Below, piece by piece: positions 26,444-35,157 of a DNA stretch of 64,000 nt. The notes beneath the pieces were generated by a model. It was not told the DNA's origin and made no database searches. It worked only from the letters and a program-made list of their open reading frames with translations. The translations under genes and the position numbers were made by a program. The stretch covers positions 1 to 64,000 of the forward strand of contig NZ_LLZG01000231.1 of assembly GCF_001509475.1 (NCBI RefSeq), read 5' to 3'. This DNA comes from Streptomyces regalis (GTDB lineage: Bacteria; Actinomycetota; Actinomycetes; Streptomycetales; Streptomycetaceae). The stretch's first letter is position 1; the number at the start of each line of letters is the position of its first letter.

Positions 26444-27346
26444 ATGAACGTGACGATGTACTGGCGCCGACTGAGGCGCTCGGAGTCCGCGGCATTCTGG
26501 CTCTTCCTCGCGCCCTGGCTGGCGGGCTTCCTCGGCCTCACGCTCGGGCCGATGCTGTTCTCGCTGTTCGCGGCCTTCACACGGTGGAACGGAGTCGGTA
26601 CGCCACACTGGATCGGACTGCAGAACTTCCGGGTGATGTTCACCTCGGACCTGGACTTCTGGCCCTCGCTCGGGCATACCTTCCTGTACGCCGGAGCACG
26701 GGTGGCATTGGGAACAGTCCTGGCCCTCGCGCTCGCCGCCATGGTCAACACACGCATCGTCGGCCGCACGTTCTTCCGAACCGTGTTCTTCCTGCCCGCC
26801 ATCGTCACGGGCGTGCCGCTGTTCGTCGTCTGGTCGTGGATGCTCGACCCCAGCGGTGGAGTCCTCAACTACCTCCTGGGCAAAGTGGGCATCCAGGGCC
26901 CTGAGTGGCTGGCCAGCAGCACCTGGGCGATTCCGGCGCTGGTCCTGATGAGCCTCACCGCGACCGGCGGCGCGATGATTGTCTTTCTCTCCGGGCTCCA
27001 GGACATCCCCCTCGAACTGCGCGACGCGGCCCTCGTGGACGGGGCCGGCTGGTGGCAGAGGTTCCGCAGGATCACGGTGCCCTTGCTGTCGCCGGTCATC
27101 CTGTTCAACGTGATCATGGGCCTCATCGGCTCCCTCCAGGTGTTCGCGGAACCGTATGTGATGACCGGCGGCGGCCCCGAGCACACGACGTACTTCCTCG
27201 GCCTCTACCTGTACAACGAGGCGTTCTGGTACTCCAACGTCGGCTACGCCTCCGCGCTCGCCTGGGTGCAGTTCCTCGTCGTCGTGGTGCTCACCGTGGT
27301 GGTTCTGCGGTTCTCCCGGCGCCACGTCCACCACCTCGGCTCATGA
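26444..27346 (+). CDS. CUT1 sugar ABC permease (MalF-like)
   Basis: A 300-aa inner-membrane permease with six helices. The EAA coupling loop is LRDAALVDGAGWWQRFRRITVPLLSPV. Typical segments are LAPWLAGFLGLTLGPMLFSL and VFAEPYVMTGGGPEHTTYF. GGACCGGAG precedes ATG 26444. Its stop overlaps an ATG at 27343 that would open the next permease gene. Confidence 0.9.
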   Translation: MNVTMYWRRLRRSESAAFWLFLAPWLAGFLGLTLGPMLFSLFAAFTRWNGVGTPHWIGLQNFRVMFTSDLDFWPSLGHTFLYAGARVALGTVLALALAAMVNTRIVGRTFFRTVFFLPAIVTGVPLFVVWSWMLDPSGGVLNYLLGKVGIQGPEWLASSTWAIPALVLMSLTATGGAMIVFLSGLQDIPLELRDAALVDGAGWWQRFRRITVPLLSPVILFNVIMGLIGSLQVFAEPYVMTGGGPEHTTYFLGLYLYNEAFWYSNVGYASALAWVQFLVVVVLTVVVLRFSRRHVHHLGS

Positions 27347-27415
27347 AAGGCGACCGGCCCGTGCCCGACACACACGCATCCTCCACCACCCTCCGGCTGA
27401 CCGTCACCCGGTCGC

Positions 27416-28234
27416 GTGGCGCTCATCCCGCTCTACGTCCCCCTGTGCATTGCCGCCTTCTTCTTCGTCCTGCCCTTCCTCTGGATGCTTTCCGGCGCCT
27501 TCAAGGGTCCTGGTGGGGTCACCGCGTTCCCGCCCCGGTTCTGGCCGAGCCACATCGACGGCCGCAACTTCTCCACCGCGGCTGCGGGGGTGTCGATGTG
27601 GCGCTACTTCGGCAATTCGCTGTTCATCGCCGTCGTCTCCACCGTGGGCACCCTGCTGAGCTCCTCGCTGACCGCCTTCGCCTTCGCTCACCTGCGCTCG
27701 CGCGCTCGCGGCCCGCTCTTCGCCGTCCTGCTCGCGACGCTGATGCTGCCCCCGTTCATCACCCTGATCCCGTCCTACGCGATCTACCAGCAGCTCGGCT
27801 GGCTCGACACCTACCTGCCCCTCACCGTGCCGAGCTTCCTGGGCGTGGGGTGTGCCTTTTACATCTTCCTGCTGCGCCAGTTCTTCCTCGGGATCCCCAA
27901 GGAGCTCTTCGAAGCGGCCCGCATCGACGGCGCGGGTCGTCTGCGTCAGTACGCCTCCATCGCGCTGCCGTTGGCGAAGCCGGCTCTGATCACGGTCGGT
28001 CTCTTCCAGTTCGTCGCGTCCTGGAACGACTTTTTCGGCCCGCTGATCTTCCTCACGGACTCCTCGAAGTTCACGCTCCCCGTGGGTATCCGCTTCTTCC
28101 AGAGCCTGTACCAGACCGACTACGGCACCCTCATGGCGGCCAGCTGCGTCACCGTGGCCCCGGTGATCCTGCTCTTCCTGGTCGCCCAGAAGTTCTTCGT
28201 CCAGGGCATCGCCACGACGGGTGGCAAGACGTGA
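27416..28234 (+). CDS. CUT1 sugar ABC permease (MalG-like), doubtful N-terminus
   Basis: Permease of about 272 aa with the EAA loop PKELFEAARIDGAGRLRQYASIALPLAKP and a family-typical end (VAQKFFVQGIATTGGKT). As annotated from GTG 27416, the first helix begins at residue 2 and there is no ribosome site. An ATG at 27343 overlaps the upstream stop (ATGA) but is in another frame, reading MKGDRPVPDTHASSTTLRL, a plausible cytoplasmic N-terminus. A small indel near 27400-27416 may have separated the two, or the true start is the GTG. Confidence 0.78.
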   Translation: MALIPLYVPLCIAAFFFVLPFLWMLSGAFKGPGGVTAFPPRFWPSHIDGRNFSTAAAGVSMWRYFGNSLFIAVVSTVGTLLSSSLTAFAFAHLRSRARGPLFAVLLATLMLPPFITLIPSYAIYQQLGWLDTYLPLTVPSFLGVGCAFYIFLLRQFFLGIPKELFEAARIDGAGRLRQYASIALPLAKPALITVGLFQFVASWNDFFGPLIFLTDSSKFTLPVGIRFFQSLYQTDYGTLMAASCVTVAPVILLFLVAQKFFVQGIATTGGKT

Positions 28235-28399
28235 AGCAGACGCTGGCCGAACGGGATGGTTCGCCGTCAGATCTCGCCCGCTCGGGCCCCGTGGTCACCG
28301 GCGCGATGCCGGGCCGGTTGACCGCCCGAGCGGCTGCCGCCCCGTGGCCGCCCGGTCCGCTTGGACTTGTCGCGCGGTGACCTACCGCTGCCCACTGGG

Positions 28400-28428
28400 C
28401 GTCGTGTCATCCGATCACTGACACAACG
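28400..28428. promoter_or_regulatory. Inverted repeat upstream of secreted GH29 gene
   Basis: CGTCGTGTCA and TGACACAACG flank 9 bases; nine of ten positions pair. It lies 77 bases before GTG 28505, with a TTGACA at 28448-28453 downstream that could be a -35 box. It could be an operator for the AraC or another sugar regulator. Confidence 0.5.
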
Positions 28429-28504
28429 TCCTTTACTCAACGGCCCATTGACAGCGCATTGCGGCCCACCGGACCATCAGACATCCGATGAATAGGAGCC
28501 GCTC

Positions 28505-30853
28505 GTGAGTACGTATGCAAGACGTCAGGTTCTGGGTGCCGCGGCGGGTGTGACAGCCGTGGCCGCTCTTCCCATCGCCCTGGGTACCCAGGCACAGGCC
28601 GCGGAGCCGACCGCCGGGCAGGCGGGGCAGTGGGTTCCCGTCCCCGACCCGATACCCGTCCCGCTCGACGCCCTCTTCGACAATGACGGCATCGACACCG
28701 CCACCGCACGCGGCGGCGACTTCGACGGCGCGGGCTACACGTTCCCGGGTGAGGAACTCCCCGCCGGCCGGGTCGAGGTCGACGGCGTCCCCTTCCTCTT
28801 CCCGTCGTCCGCCGCGGGCGCCAAGAACAACGTGGTCGCGCTCGGCCAGCGCATCGAGCTGCCCAAGGGCCGCTACCTGTCGGCCCTGTTCCTCACGGCG
28901 GGCAGCTACGGCAACGCCTCCGGTACGGCCACCGTGCACTATGCGGACGGTTCGAGCACGACCGCCGGACTCGGCGGTTCCGACTGGTACTCGAAGGGCG
29001 GCTCACTGTCGGCCGCGTACCGCTACAAGCCGGACGGCACCAAGGACGAGCACCGCGTCGGGATCGGCACGTCGGAGTTGTGGATGGATCCTCGACGGGA
29101 GGCGATCGCGCTCACGCTGCCGAAGACCAACCCGGCGGAGGCCGGCAAGTCGTCCCTGCACGTCTTCGCCCTCTCCCTCCAGCCGGTCGCCCAGGGACGG
29201 GCGCTGGCCCTGCGGGACGCACACTCTACGAACTCGCTGCTGGAGTCCACGGGCGCCCAGAGCGTCGAGGCCACCGTCGTCAACGCGGGCACGGTCGCAG
29301 TCCTGGCGGCCGACGGTGTGTCCGTGGGCGTCGACGTGCCCGGCGCCCGCACTGTCGAGCCCGCCCGCGTCCGCCGCCTCGACCCCGGTGAGCAGGCCCG
29401 CGTCCGCGTCGGCATCCGCAACCGCACCGGCACCGCGCCCGGCACCACGCGGGAGGGCACGGTGACCGTCAGCGCACGGGGCGGACAAGTCACCTCCAGG
29501 GAAGGCAAGTTGACCCTCGGCGTCGCCGACTACCAGCCCACCGACGCTTCGCTCACCGGCCATCAGGCGCCGTACTGGTTCCAGGGCGCCAAGTTCGGCA
29601 TCTTCATCCACTGGGGTGTCTATTCGGTGCCCGCCTGGTCGCCCGTCGGCAAGCAGTACGCCGAGTGGTACTGGAACCACATGCAGGACCCGGCGAACGC
29701 CGTCTACGTCTACCACCGGGAGAAGTACGGCGAGGACTTCGCGTACGACGACTTCATTCCGATGTTCAGGGCGGAGAAGTTCGATCCGCGGGCGTGGGTC
29801 GAGCTGTTCCGGGACGCGGGCGCGCAGTACCACGTGCTGACATCGAAACACCATGAGGGCTTCGCCCTGTGGAACACGAAGGTCTCCGACCGCAACTCCG
29901 TGAAAATGGGGCCGCGGCGGGACCTGATCAAGGAACTCTTCGACGCCTCCAAGCGCTACACACCCGAACTCCACCGCGGCCTGTACTTCTCCATGCCCGA
30001 GTGGTTCAACCCCGACAACCCGTGGATGGGACACGCCCCGCGCAACCCGTACACCCTTCAGCCGGAGCCGTACACCGGCTACAGCGCGGGCAAGGATTTT
30101 GTGCGAGATTATCAGGCCCCGCAGATGCTGGAACTGATCCACGGCTACGACCCGCAGCTCATCTGGTGCGACATCGGCGGTGCCAACGACAGCCTCCATG
30201 TGCTCGCGGAGTACTTCAACCACGCCAAGAACCGCCGCCGGCCCATCGAGGTGACCGTCAACGACCGCTCGGGCATCGGCTTCCACGACTTCACGACCCC
30301 CGAATACACGACGTACGAGAACACGGTCGTCGCGAAGTGGGAGTCCAGCCGCGGCCTCGACCCCTTCAGCTACGGCTACAACCAGGCGACGCCCGACGAC
30401 GCCTACATGACGACCGAAGAGGTCGTGCACGACCTGGTCGACATCGTCTCCAAGAACGGCAACTTTCTCCTCGATATCGGGCCGCGCGCCGACGGCACCA
30501 TCCCGGAGATCATGCAGACACGGCTGCGCGAGACGGGCCGCTGGCTGCGCGTCAACGGCGAGGCGATATACGACACGACCTACTGGTCGCGCATGGCACA
30601 GCTGGGCGAGGACCTGCGGTTCACGGTCCGGCAGAACGAGGCGTTCTACATCCACTCGCTGGCCCGGCCGGGCGCGAAGCTCACCGTCGAGGCTCCGGTG
30701 CCGATCCGCAACGGCGACAAGGTGACGATGCTCGGCCACGATCGCCCGCTGACCTGGACCGTCAGCAACGGCTCGCTCGTGATCGACGTACCCGAAGCGG
30801 CCCGCAGGGCGGGGCAGTACGTGTGGGTGTTCAAGGTGGAGTGGCAGGGCTGA
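28505..30853 (+). CDS. Secreted GH29 alpha-L-fucosidase, multidomain
   Basis: A 782-aa exported enzyme. A TAT-type signal (YARRQVLGAAAGV, cleavage near AQAAEP) is followed by an N-terminal beta-sandwich region (about 40-235), an Ig-like linker domain (about 240-345), then the GH29 barrel from APYWFQGAKFGIFIHWGVYS through HVLTSKHHEGFALW, and the expected nucleophile Asp in PQLIWCDIGG. The C-terminal domain is short. GTG 28505 follows AGGAG. It would cut fucose from outside glycans, feeding the importer encoded just upstream. Confidence 0.9.
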   Translation: MSTYARRQVLGAAAGVTAVAALPIALGTQAQAAEPTAGQAGQWVPVPDPIPVPLDALFDNDGIDTATARGGDFDGAGYTFPGEELPAGRVEVDGVPFLFPSSAAGAKNNVVALGQRIELPKGRYLSALFLTAGSYGNASGTATVHYADGSSTTAGLGGSDWYSKGGSLSAAYRYKPDGTKDEHRVGIGTSELWMDPRREAIALTLPKTNPAEAGKSSLHVFALSLQPVAQGRALALRDAHSTNSLLESTGAQSVEATVVNAGTVAVLAADGVSVGVDVPGARTVEPARVRRLDPGEQARVRVGIRNRTGTAPGTTREGTVTVSARGGQVTSREGKLTLGVADYQPTDASLTGHQAPYWFQGAKFGIFIHWGVYSVPAWSPVGKQYAEWYWNHMQDPANAVYVYHREKYGEDFAYDDFIPMFRAEKFDPRAWVELFRDAGAQYHVLTSKHHEGFALWNTKVSDRNSVKMGPRRDLIKELFDASKRYTPELHRGLYFSMPEWFNPDNPWMGHAPRNPYTLQPEPYTGYSAGKDFVRDYQAPQMLELIHGYDPQLIWCDIGGANDSLHVLAEYFNHAKNRRRPIEVTVNDRSGIGFHDFTTPEYTTYENTVVAKWESSRGLDPFSYGYNQATPDDAYMTTEEVVHDLVDIVSKNGNFLLDIGPRADGTIPEIMQTRLRETGRWLRVNGEAIYDTTYWSRMAQLGEDLRFTVRQNEAFYIHSLARPGAKLTVEAPVPIRNGDKVTMLGHDRPLTWTVSNGSLVIDVPEAARRAGQYVWVFKVEWQG

Positions 30854-30959
30854 AGTTCCCCGTGATCGTGGACAGCGGGTGGTTACGCTGCGGGGGCGAG
30901 GTCCTGCGTCGGTCAGTGCCCTGGTTTCAAGCGGGGTGACGCACCCCTAGCGGTGGTTT

Positions 30960-31410
30960 GTTAGACCGGGATGTAGAGGTTCAGGGGTCTGCCCGTGCCG
31001 ACGGTGTTGATCAGTTCCTGTAGTGCTGTGGGCAGGGGCTTCGTTGTCCAGGCCCCGCCAGCAGCGGTGCAGCGTGGCCCAGGGCATCAGCCAGCCACGG
31101 ACGTCGCGGATGGCGCGGGGCCAGCAGGCCGGGCGGGGCTGCTGGGGCCCGGGTTCTCCCCCTCTCTGCCGGTCCTGACGGTGCGCCTTGCTCGGGTGGC
31201 GGGCTGACCGGGGCGGGCGGGGGTGGGTCCGGGGTGAACCAGGTGTTCCAGCAGAAGCTGAACGCACAGTTCACGAGGGTCTGGTGGCGGCGGATCGCGG
31301 TATCGGAGCGGACCTGGAAGTCGGCCCAGCCGAGTTCGTCCTTGACCTGTTTGTAGCTCTGCTCGGCCCAGTGCCGCAGCCCGTAGAGCCGTACCACTTC
31401 GGTGAGATCG
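30960..31410 (-). pseudogene. IS701-family transposase C-terminal remnant
   Basis: The minus strand keeps EVVRLYGLRHWAEQSYKQVK, DELGWADFQVRSDTAIRRHQ, AFSFCWNTWF, then in another frame WPRAIRDVRGWLMPWATLHR and TPEPLHPG. This is the C-terminal third of an IS701 transposase with at least one frameshift. The N-terminal remnant at 45-908 belongs to the same family; whether both come from one element is unknown. Confidence 0.72.
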
Positions 31411-31414
31411 GCTT

Positions 31415-31711
31415 CACGCCCGTGCAGGTCGAGCGCATCATGGCCCGCTACATGGAACTCCTCCACCCCGGCGGCACGCTGACCTACTTCGCCTACCTCC
31501 GCACCCGCAAGGCCCGCGCCCTGACGGCATCGCGAGCAGAAGCCCGCCGCCACGCCGGGTGGACGAGATCACGGCCACCTACCAGCGCACCTACGCCACG
31601 GGCCGCTGGACAGTATGGGCCAACGTACCCCCCGCCTACGTCTGGCATCTGCAACGCCCCCTCGTCTCCGCGGACCAGCCCATGCCGCAGTTCGACGGGA
31701 CGAGGCGGTGA
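31415..31711 (+). pseudogene. SAM-dependent methyltransferase, 3' fragment
   Basis: This encodes TPVQVERIMARYMELLHPGG and LTYFAYLRTRKARALTASRAEARRH, then after a frameshift near 31555 DEITATYQRTYATGRWTVW, ANVPPAYVWHLQRP and MPQFDGTRR to TGA 31709-31711. It resembles the C-terminus of a phospholipid-type class I methyltransferase. Its 5' part is replaced by the IS701 remnant. The stop overlaps a GTG that opens the DedA remnant (GTGA), preserving an old operon junction. Confidence 0.6.
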
Positions 31712-31981
31712 ACGCGCTCTCCGACATCCTCGGCCACCTCCCCCCGGCCGCGGCGTACGCGGTGGTGGCCGCTGCGGTCCGGGGCCGACACGCTGATGAG
31801 ACGCCACGGCGGCCGAGCGGTCTTTCTGGCCCGCTTCCTGCCGGTGGTGCGCACCTCGCCCCGCACCTCGCGGGCGCCGCCCGCCTGCCCTACCGGCGCA
31901 TCGCTCCGTACAGTGTCATCGCCGCTTGTGTGGGCCACAGCGGAAGCGGGTGTCGGATACGCCGCCGCGACCTCTCTCTGA
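31708..31981 (+). pseudogene. DedA-family membrane protein, internally deleted
   Basis: The frame opens NALSDILGHLPPAAAYAVVAAAV, jumps across a deletion to ADTLMRRHGGRAVFLARFLP and VVRT, then with further shifts reads AAPPACPTG and WATAEAGVGYAAATSL to TGA at 31979. The order matches a DedA/SNARE-associated protein with about half its length missing, so it is not functional. Confidence 0.6.
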
Positions 31982-31994
31982 TGGCGATCGGGGG

Positions 31995-32220
31995 CTCGCT
32001 GCTGTGGCGAAGAAGGCGCCGCCCGTCTCCTCCGACCCAGGTCCGAGATCGGATCGTCGTCGGGACGGTACAGGTGGAGGAGCATCTGCATCCCCCGGCT
32101 CCGCAGCTCGTCCTCCACCCCCGACACGACTTCCGCCATGAACCCGTCCTGCGCGGCGGCGGGCGAGAGGGCCTCCATCACCAGGCCCACCACCCGGCCC
32201 GGCTCCTTGCCGGCGACGCG
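31995..32220 (-). pseudogene. LacI-family regulator, hinge/N-part fragment (inverted)
   Basis: Read leftward, this gives RVAGKEPGRVVGLVMEALS and AEVVSGVEDELRSRGMQMLL: the hinge and first strands of a LacI-type sugar-binding domain. The complementary C-terminal piece of the same kind of protein starts at 32221 in the opposite direction, so an inversion appears to have split one gene. Confidence 0.6.
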
Positions 32221-32594
32221 GCTACCAGGCGGCGCTGCTGGAGGCGGGTATCACGCCTTCAGCCGAGCTGATGCCCCCTCAGGATCGGGGGGAGCGAGGT
32301 GAAGGGCTATCAGCAGATGTGCCGGCTCCTGGAGTTGCCCGAACCGCCCACCGCCGTCTACGCCGTCAGCGACAAGAGCATCTCCGTCGTCGGCACCGAC
32401 GACGTGCTGCAGAGCGCGCTGCCGCCGCCGCTCACCACGTTCGTCGTACGAAGTTCGAACTCGGGAGAGTTGCCGCCCAGGCCCTGCACGACCTGCTCGA
32501 CAACCCCTCCGCGGCCGCCTCACGCACCGTGCTTCACGGACGCATCGCTCACCGTGACTCGACCGCCCCGTCGGCGACACCGGAACGCACTTGA
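32221..32594 (+). pseudogene. LacI-family regulator, C-terminal fragment
   Basis: This reads GYQAALLEAGITPSAELM, then KGYQQMCRLLELPEPPTAVY, SVVGTDDVLQSALPPPLTTF, then after a shift RVAAQALHDLLDNPSAAASR and TVLHGRIAHRDST. It is the effector-binding half of a LacI-type repressor with small deletions (the usual stretch after VSDK is missing) and at least two frameshifts. Confidence 0.62.
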
Positions 32595-32811
32595 TAATTC
32601 AGTGACGCATGCCCGCGTCGCCCGTCAGAAAGTGAACGTCATTTCCGATCATAGGCCGGAAACGCTGTGATCCGTGAGGTCGGCGTCTCACCGGTGAACG
32701 TGTTGGATATCCGGGAGTGAGGCAGCGGAGAATCCCGGATCAAGCGACTCCGCCGAACTGTCGACGCGATGCGAACTGCCCGGCGGAGTCGGTTGAACGG
32801 ACATTATCTGG

Positions 32812-33582
32812 TCAGGCGGAAGGCGCTCCGGTGAGCACTTCCACCCGGCCGGTGTCGAGCGAGTAATAGGCGCTGACCACCGCCAGAGATCCCTTCTTCA
32901 CGAGCGGGCCGAGATCCTTGTTGGACCGCAGCGCGGCAGAGGTCTGCTTCACGTGGATGCGGGTCATCGCGTCCACCGGGTCGCCGTGCTTTTCCTTCAC
33001 GGTCTCCTCGTACGCCGGCCGCAGCGCGTCGGCGATCGACTGGAGGTTGCCAGGGAGCTTCTTCCCGTCACGCATGGCCTCGTACGACGCCTTGACGGCG
33101 CCGCAGCGCTGGTGCCCGAGGACGACGATCAGGGGAGTTCCCGAGGTCATGGGCCCGTACTCGACGGAACCGATGACCACCGGGTCGACCACCTGCCCAC
33201 CGGTGCGCATCACGAACAGGTCGCCGAGACCGGTGTCGAAGAGCAACTCCGGCGGCACCCGGGAGTCGATGCACGAAAGGATCACGCCGAAGGGGTCCTG
33301 TTCCTCGGCCACGAATTCCCGCCGCTCGGGGTCTCGGTCAGGGTGCTGGAGGCTGCCACCCTGCCAGCGCTTGTTGCCGTCCATCAGCCTTGAGAACGCC
33401 CCCCACGGCGAGGAAGGGCGGGCATTGGGGGCCGGTGAGGCGGTTGCCGCGGCCGCTGCGTTTGCCGCTTTCCTGGTTTCCTTTCCCTCTGAATTCGAGG
33501 AACAGCCGGAGAGCACGGCAGCAGTGGCCGCCAATCCTCCGGTGATAAATGTTCTGCGGAGCGGATTTCCAGCTACAGACAT
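32812..33582 (-). CDS. Exported beta-carbonic anhydrase
   Basis: A 256-aa beta-class carbonic anhydrase interconverting CO2 and bicarbonate. The zinc site is visible: ILSCIDSRVPPELLFD (Cys, Asp-Arg dyad) and VVLGHQRCGAV (His, Cys). The N-terminus has LRRTFITGG and a hydrophobic run ending VLSGCSS, so a TAT-exported lipoprotein is likely, followed by an Ala-rich linker. Cyanase (44268-44720) consumes bicarbonate, but this enzyme is outside the cytoplasm and about 11 kb away, so a direct link is weak. Confidence 0.88.
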   Translation of the reverse strand: MSVAGNPLRRTFITGGLAATAAVLSGCSSNSEGKETRKAANAAAAATASPAPNARPSSPWGAFSRLMDGNKRWQGGSLQHPDRDPERREFVAEEQDPFGVILSCIDSRVPPELLFDTGLGDLFVMRTGGQVVDPVVIGSVEYGPMTSGTPLIVVLGHQRCGAVKASYEAMRDGKKLPGNLQSIADALRPAYEETVKEKHGDPVDAMTRIHVKQTSAALRSNKDLGPLVKKGSLAVVSAYYSLDTGRVEVLTGAPSA

Positions 33583-33796
33583 TGCTCGGTCTTTCCTTGG
33601 GTTTACGCCGGATTCCCCCCGAGCGCTTTGAGTGCGTGACTGTATCAGGGGTAGGTGATGCGTGGCGAAGGACCGATGGCGGGCTCAATGATGAATTGAT
33701 GGAGAATGTGTGCGTCATGCGGGCGGCGCTCTGAAAAGGGTTGATTCCCGGTCGCGACGCCGAAGGGCTGGAAGTGTGACGTGCGCCATACCGCCC

Positions 33797-33837
33797 CATT
33801 GGTTACGTTGAGGTGACTGGTTACGGATCACAAGTAT
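33797..33837 (+). promoter_or_regulatory. HxlR/SnoaL promoter element, copy A
   Basis: First of three matching sites. GGTTAC occurs at 33801-33806 and again at 33819-33824, 18 bases apart, within ATTGGTTACGTTGAGGTG, followed by a conserved GATCACAAGTATGG end. It is upstream of a decayed SnoaL gene (33880). Copies B (45494-45537) and C (47073-47118) have the same layout and orientation. It is probably an HxlR operator plus promoter. Confidence 0.6.
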
Positions 33838-33879
33838 GGGTGGCGCCAGAAAGGACTCGACAGAGCAAGGGGATCGGCC

Positions 33880-34171
33880 ATGCGGTCCGCTGAAACGCTC
33901 ACCGTCGCCCACCGCGGTGCGGTCGCCGTCAATGAGGTGATGGGCAGGACGATGGTCATCAGCGAGGGGACGTTCGAGCTCCGGTGACCGGCGCACGATG
34001 GTCAACGGTGCGATGTTCGCGGTGCCGGTGCACTTCGCGGCCAAGCGCCAGGGTGCCGAGCTGTCGATGGACGGCGTAGACGTGCTGAGGGTCGAGGGCG
34101 GCAAGATCGCGAAAGTGTGGCTCTTCCCCGGCGTCCAGGAGGACGAGGACGCCTCCTGGAACGGCAGCTGA
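33880..34171 (+). pseudogene. SnoaL-like (NTF2 fold) protein, decayed copy A
   Basis: The frame AHRGAVAVNEVMGRTMVISEGTFELR stops at TGA 33986. The remainder continues in another frame: MVNGAMFAVPVHFAAKRQG, then SMDGVDVLRVEGGKIAKVWL to TGA 34169. It aligns along its length with the intact protein at 45579-45980 but lacks about 30 N-terminal residues (the FADDIVWHQPG region) and has a frameshift. Confidence 0.7.
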
Positions 34172-34274
34172 GCCCAGAGAACTCCGGAGTCCTTGTCCCC
34201 GGCGGTCACACCCGGCCGTCGCCCCCCGAACGTCGCCCGGAGTCCTATTCCCCCGAGTGCCCGGGCGACACCAA

Positions 34275-34309
34275 GGCCCCGGCGGTCATCTGCACCGGCC
34301 GCCGGGGCC
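34275..34309 (+). terminator. Strong GC hairpin
   Basis: GGCCCCGGCGG and CCGCCGGGGCC form perfect 11-bp arms with a 13-base loop, followed by GTTTCC. It lies about 100 bases after the decayed SnoaL gene and before the HxlR gene; nothing else is seen in 34172-34417. Confidence 0.65.
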
Positions 34310-34417
34310 GTTTCCTGGGCGCGGCGGCGTCGCCCGCGTCGGGTGGCGTCGCCCATCGGTCACCGACCGTGACCAGCCCCTTCTTTTTTGACTTGACCAT
34401 GTGGAGAGGCGTGAGGC

Positions 34418-34786
34418 ATGACGCAGCAGGCGGACTTCAACGTGCTCACGGAGACCTGCCCCTCCCGGACGTCCCTGTCCCGCATCGCCAACAAGTGGAC
34501 CGCGATGGTGGTGATCGTGCTCGGCGCCGGCCGGATGCGCTTCGGTGACCTGCGTGCCGCGGTCCAGGGCATCAGCCCAAAGGTCCTCACTGGCACGTTA
34601 CGGGATCTGGAACGCGACGGCCTCGTAGCGCGGTATGCCTACGCCGAGATACCGCCCAGGGTCGAGTACGAACTGACCGCGCTGGGACACACCCTGCACA
34701 CGCCGCTGCACGCACTGGGCCGCTGGGCCGAGGAGAACATTCCCGAGGTACTCGCCGCCCGCGAGGCTTACGACACCCTGCGCTGA
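34418..34786 (+). CDS. HxlR-family regulator (copy 1)
   Basis: A 122-aa winged-helix regulator of the HxlR type: TCPSRTSLSRIANKWTAMVV, GISPKVLTGTLRDLERDGLV, IPPRVEYELTALG. A single Cys near residue 14 is at the position used for thiol or quinone sensing in YodB/HypR relatives. GGAGAGGCGTGAGG precedes the ATG. It is a close paralogue of the protein at 46692-47060 (same length, most motifs identical). Unlike that copy, it lies downstream of its SnoaL module rather than divergent from it. Confidence 0.88.
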   Translation: MTQQADFNVLTETCPSRTSLSRIANKWTAMVVIVLGAGRMRFGDLRAAVQGISPKVLTGTLRDLERDGLVARYAYAEIPPRVEYELTALGHTLHTPLHALGRWAEENIPEVLAAREAYDTLR

Positions 34787-34808
34787 CTTCCTTCCCTGGT
34801 ATCCCGTC

Positions 34809-35144
34809 TCACGACGCCGCGTCAGGAACCGGATCCGGGATCGACAGGGCCCAGGTGGCCATGGCTTCGAGAACCTCGCGCAGTCCCTCGCCGAGAGGGG
34901 TGAGGCGGTATTCGACGCGCGGCGGGATCTCGGCGTACGCGGTGCGGGTGACGATGCCGTTCTCCTCGAACTGGCGCAGCCGGCTGGTGAGAGTGTGCGG
35001 GCTGATGCCGGGCAGGGCGCCGCGCAACTCGGTGAACCGCCTGGGGCCCAGGAGGAGTTCCCGCACGATCAGCGTGGCCCACGGACCGTTGAGCAGGGTG
35101 AGGAACCGGGCGACCCCGCACTTGTGATCGCAGAGCTTGTCCAT
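34809..35144 (-). CDS. HxlR-family regulator, divergent from NmrA gene
   Basis: About 111 aa: MDKLCDHKCGVARFLTLLNG opens with two Cys, followed by the winged helix (WATLIVRELLLGPRRFTELR, GISPHTLTSRLRQFEENGIV, IPPRVEYRLTPLG). The two N-terminal Cys suggest redox or electrophile sensing. I chose ATG 35144; ATG 35162 is in frame but falls inside the operator palindrome. It is divergent from an NmrA-type oxidoreductase gene, the standard arrangement for HxlR regulators such as QorR and YodB. Confidence 0.85.
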   Translation of the reverse strand: MDKLCDHKCGVARFLTLLNGPWATLIVRELLLGPRRFTELRGALPGISPHTLTSRLRQFEENGIVTRTAYAEIPPRVEYRLTPLGEGLREVLEAMATWALSIPDPVPDAAS

Positions 35145-35157
35145 TTTTTGAGCGTAT

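Noticed and set aside
28231..28380. Possible 49-aa peptide gene overlapping the second permease stop by GTGA
   Set aside because: No recognisable similarity, ends in Ala/Pro-rich sequence; may be a relic of a lost gene but not supportable as a CDS.
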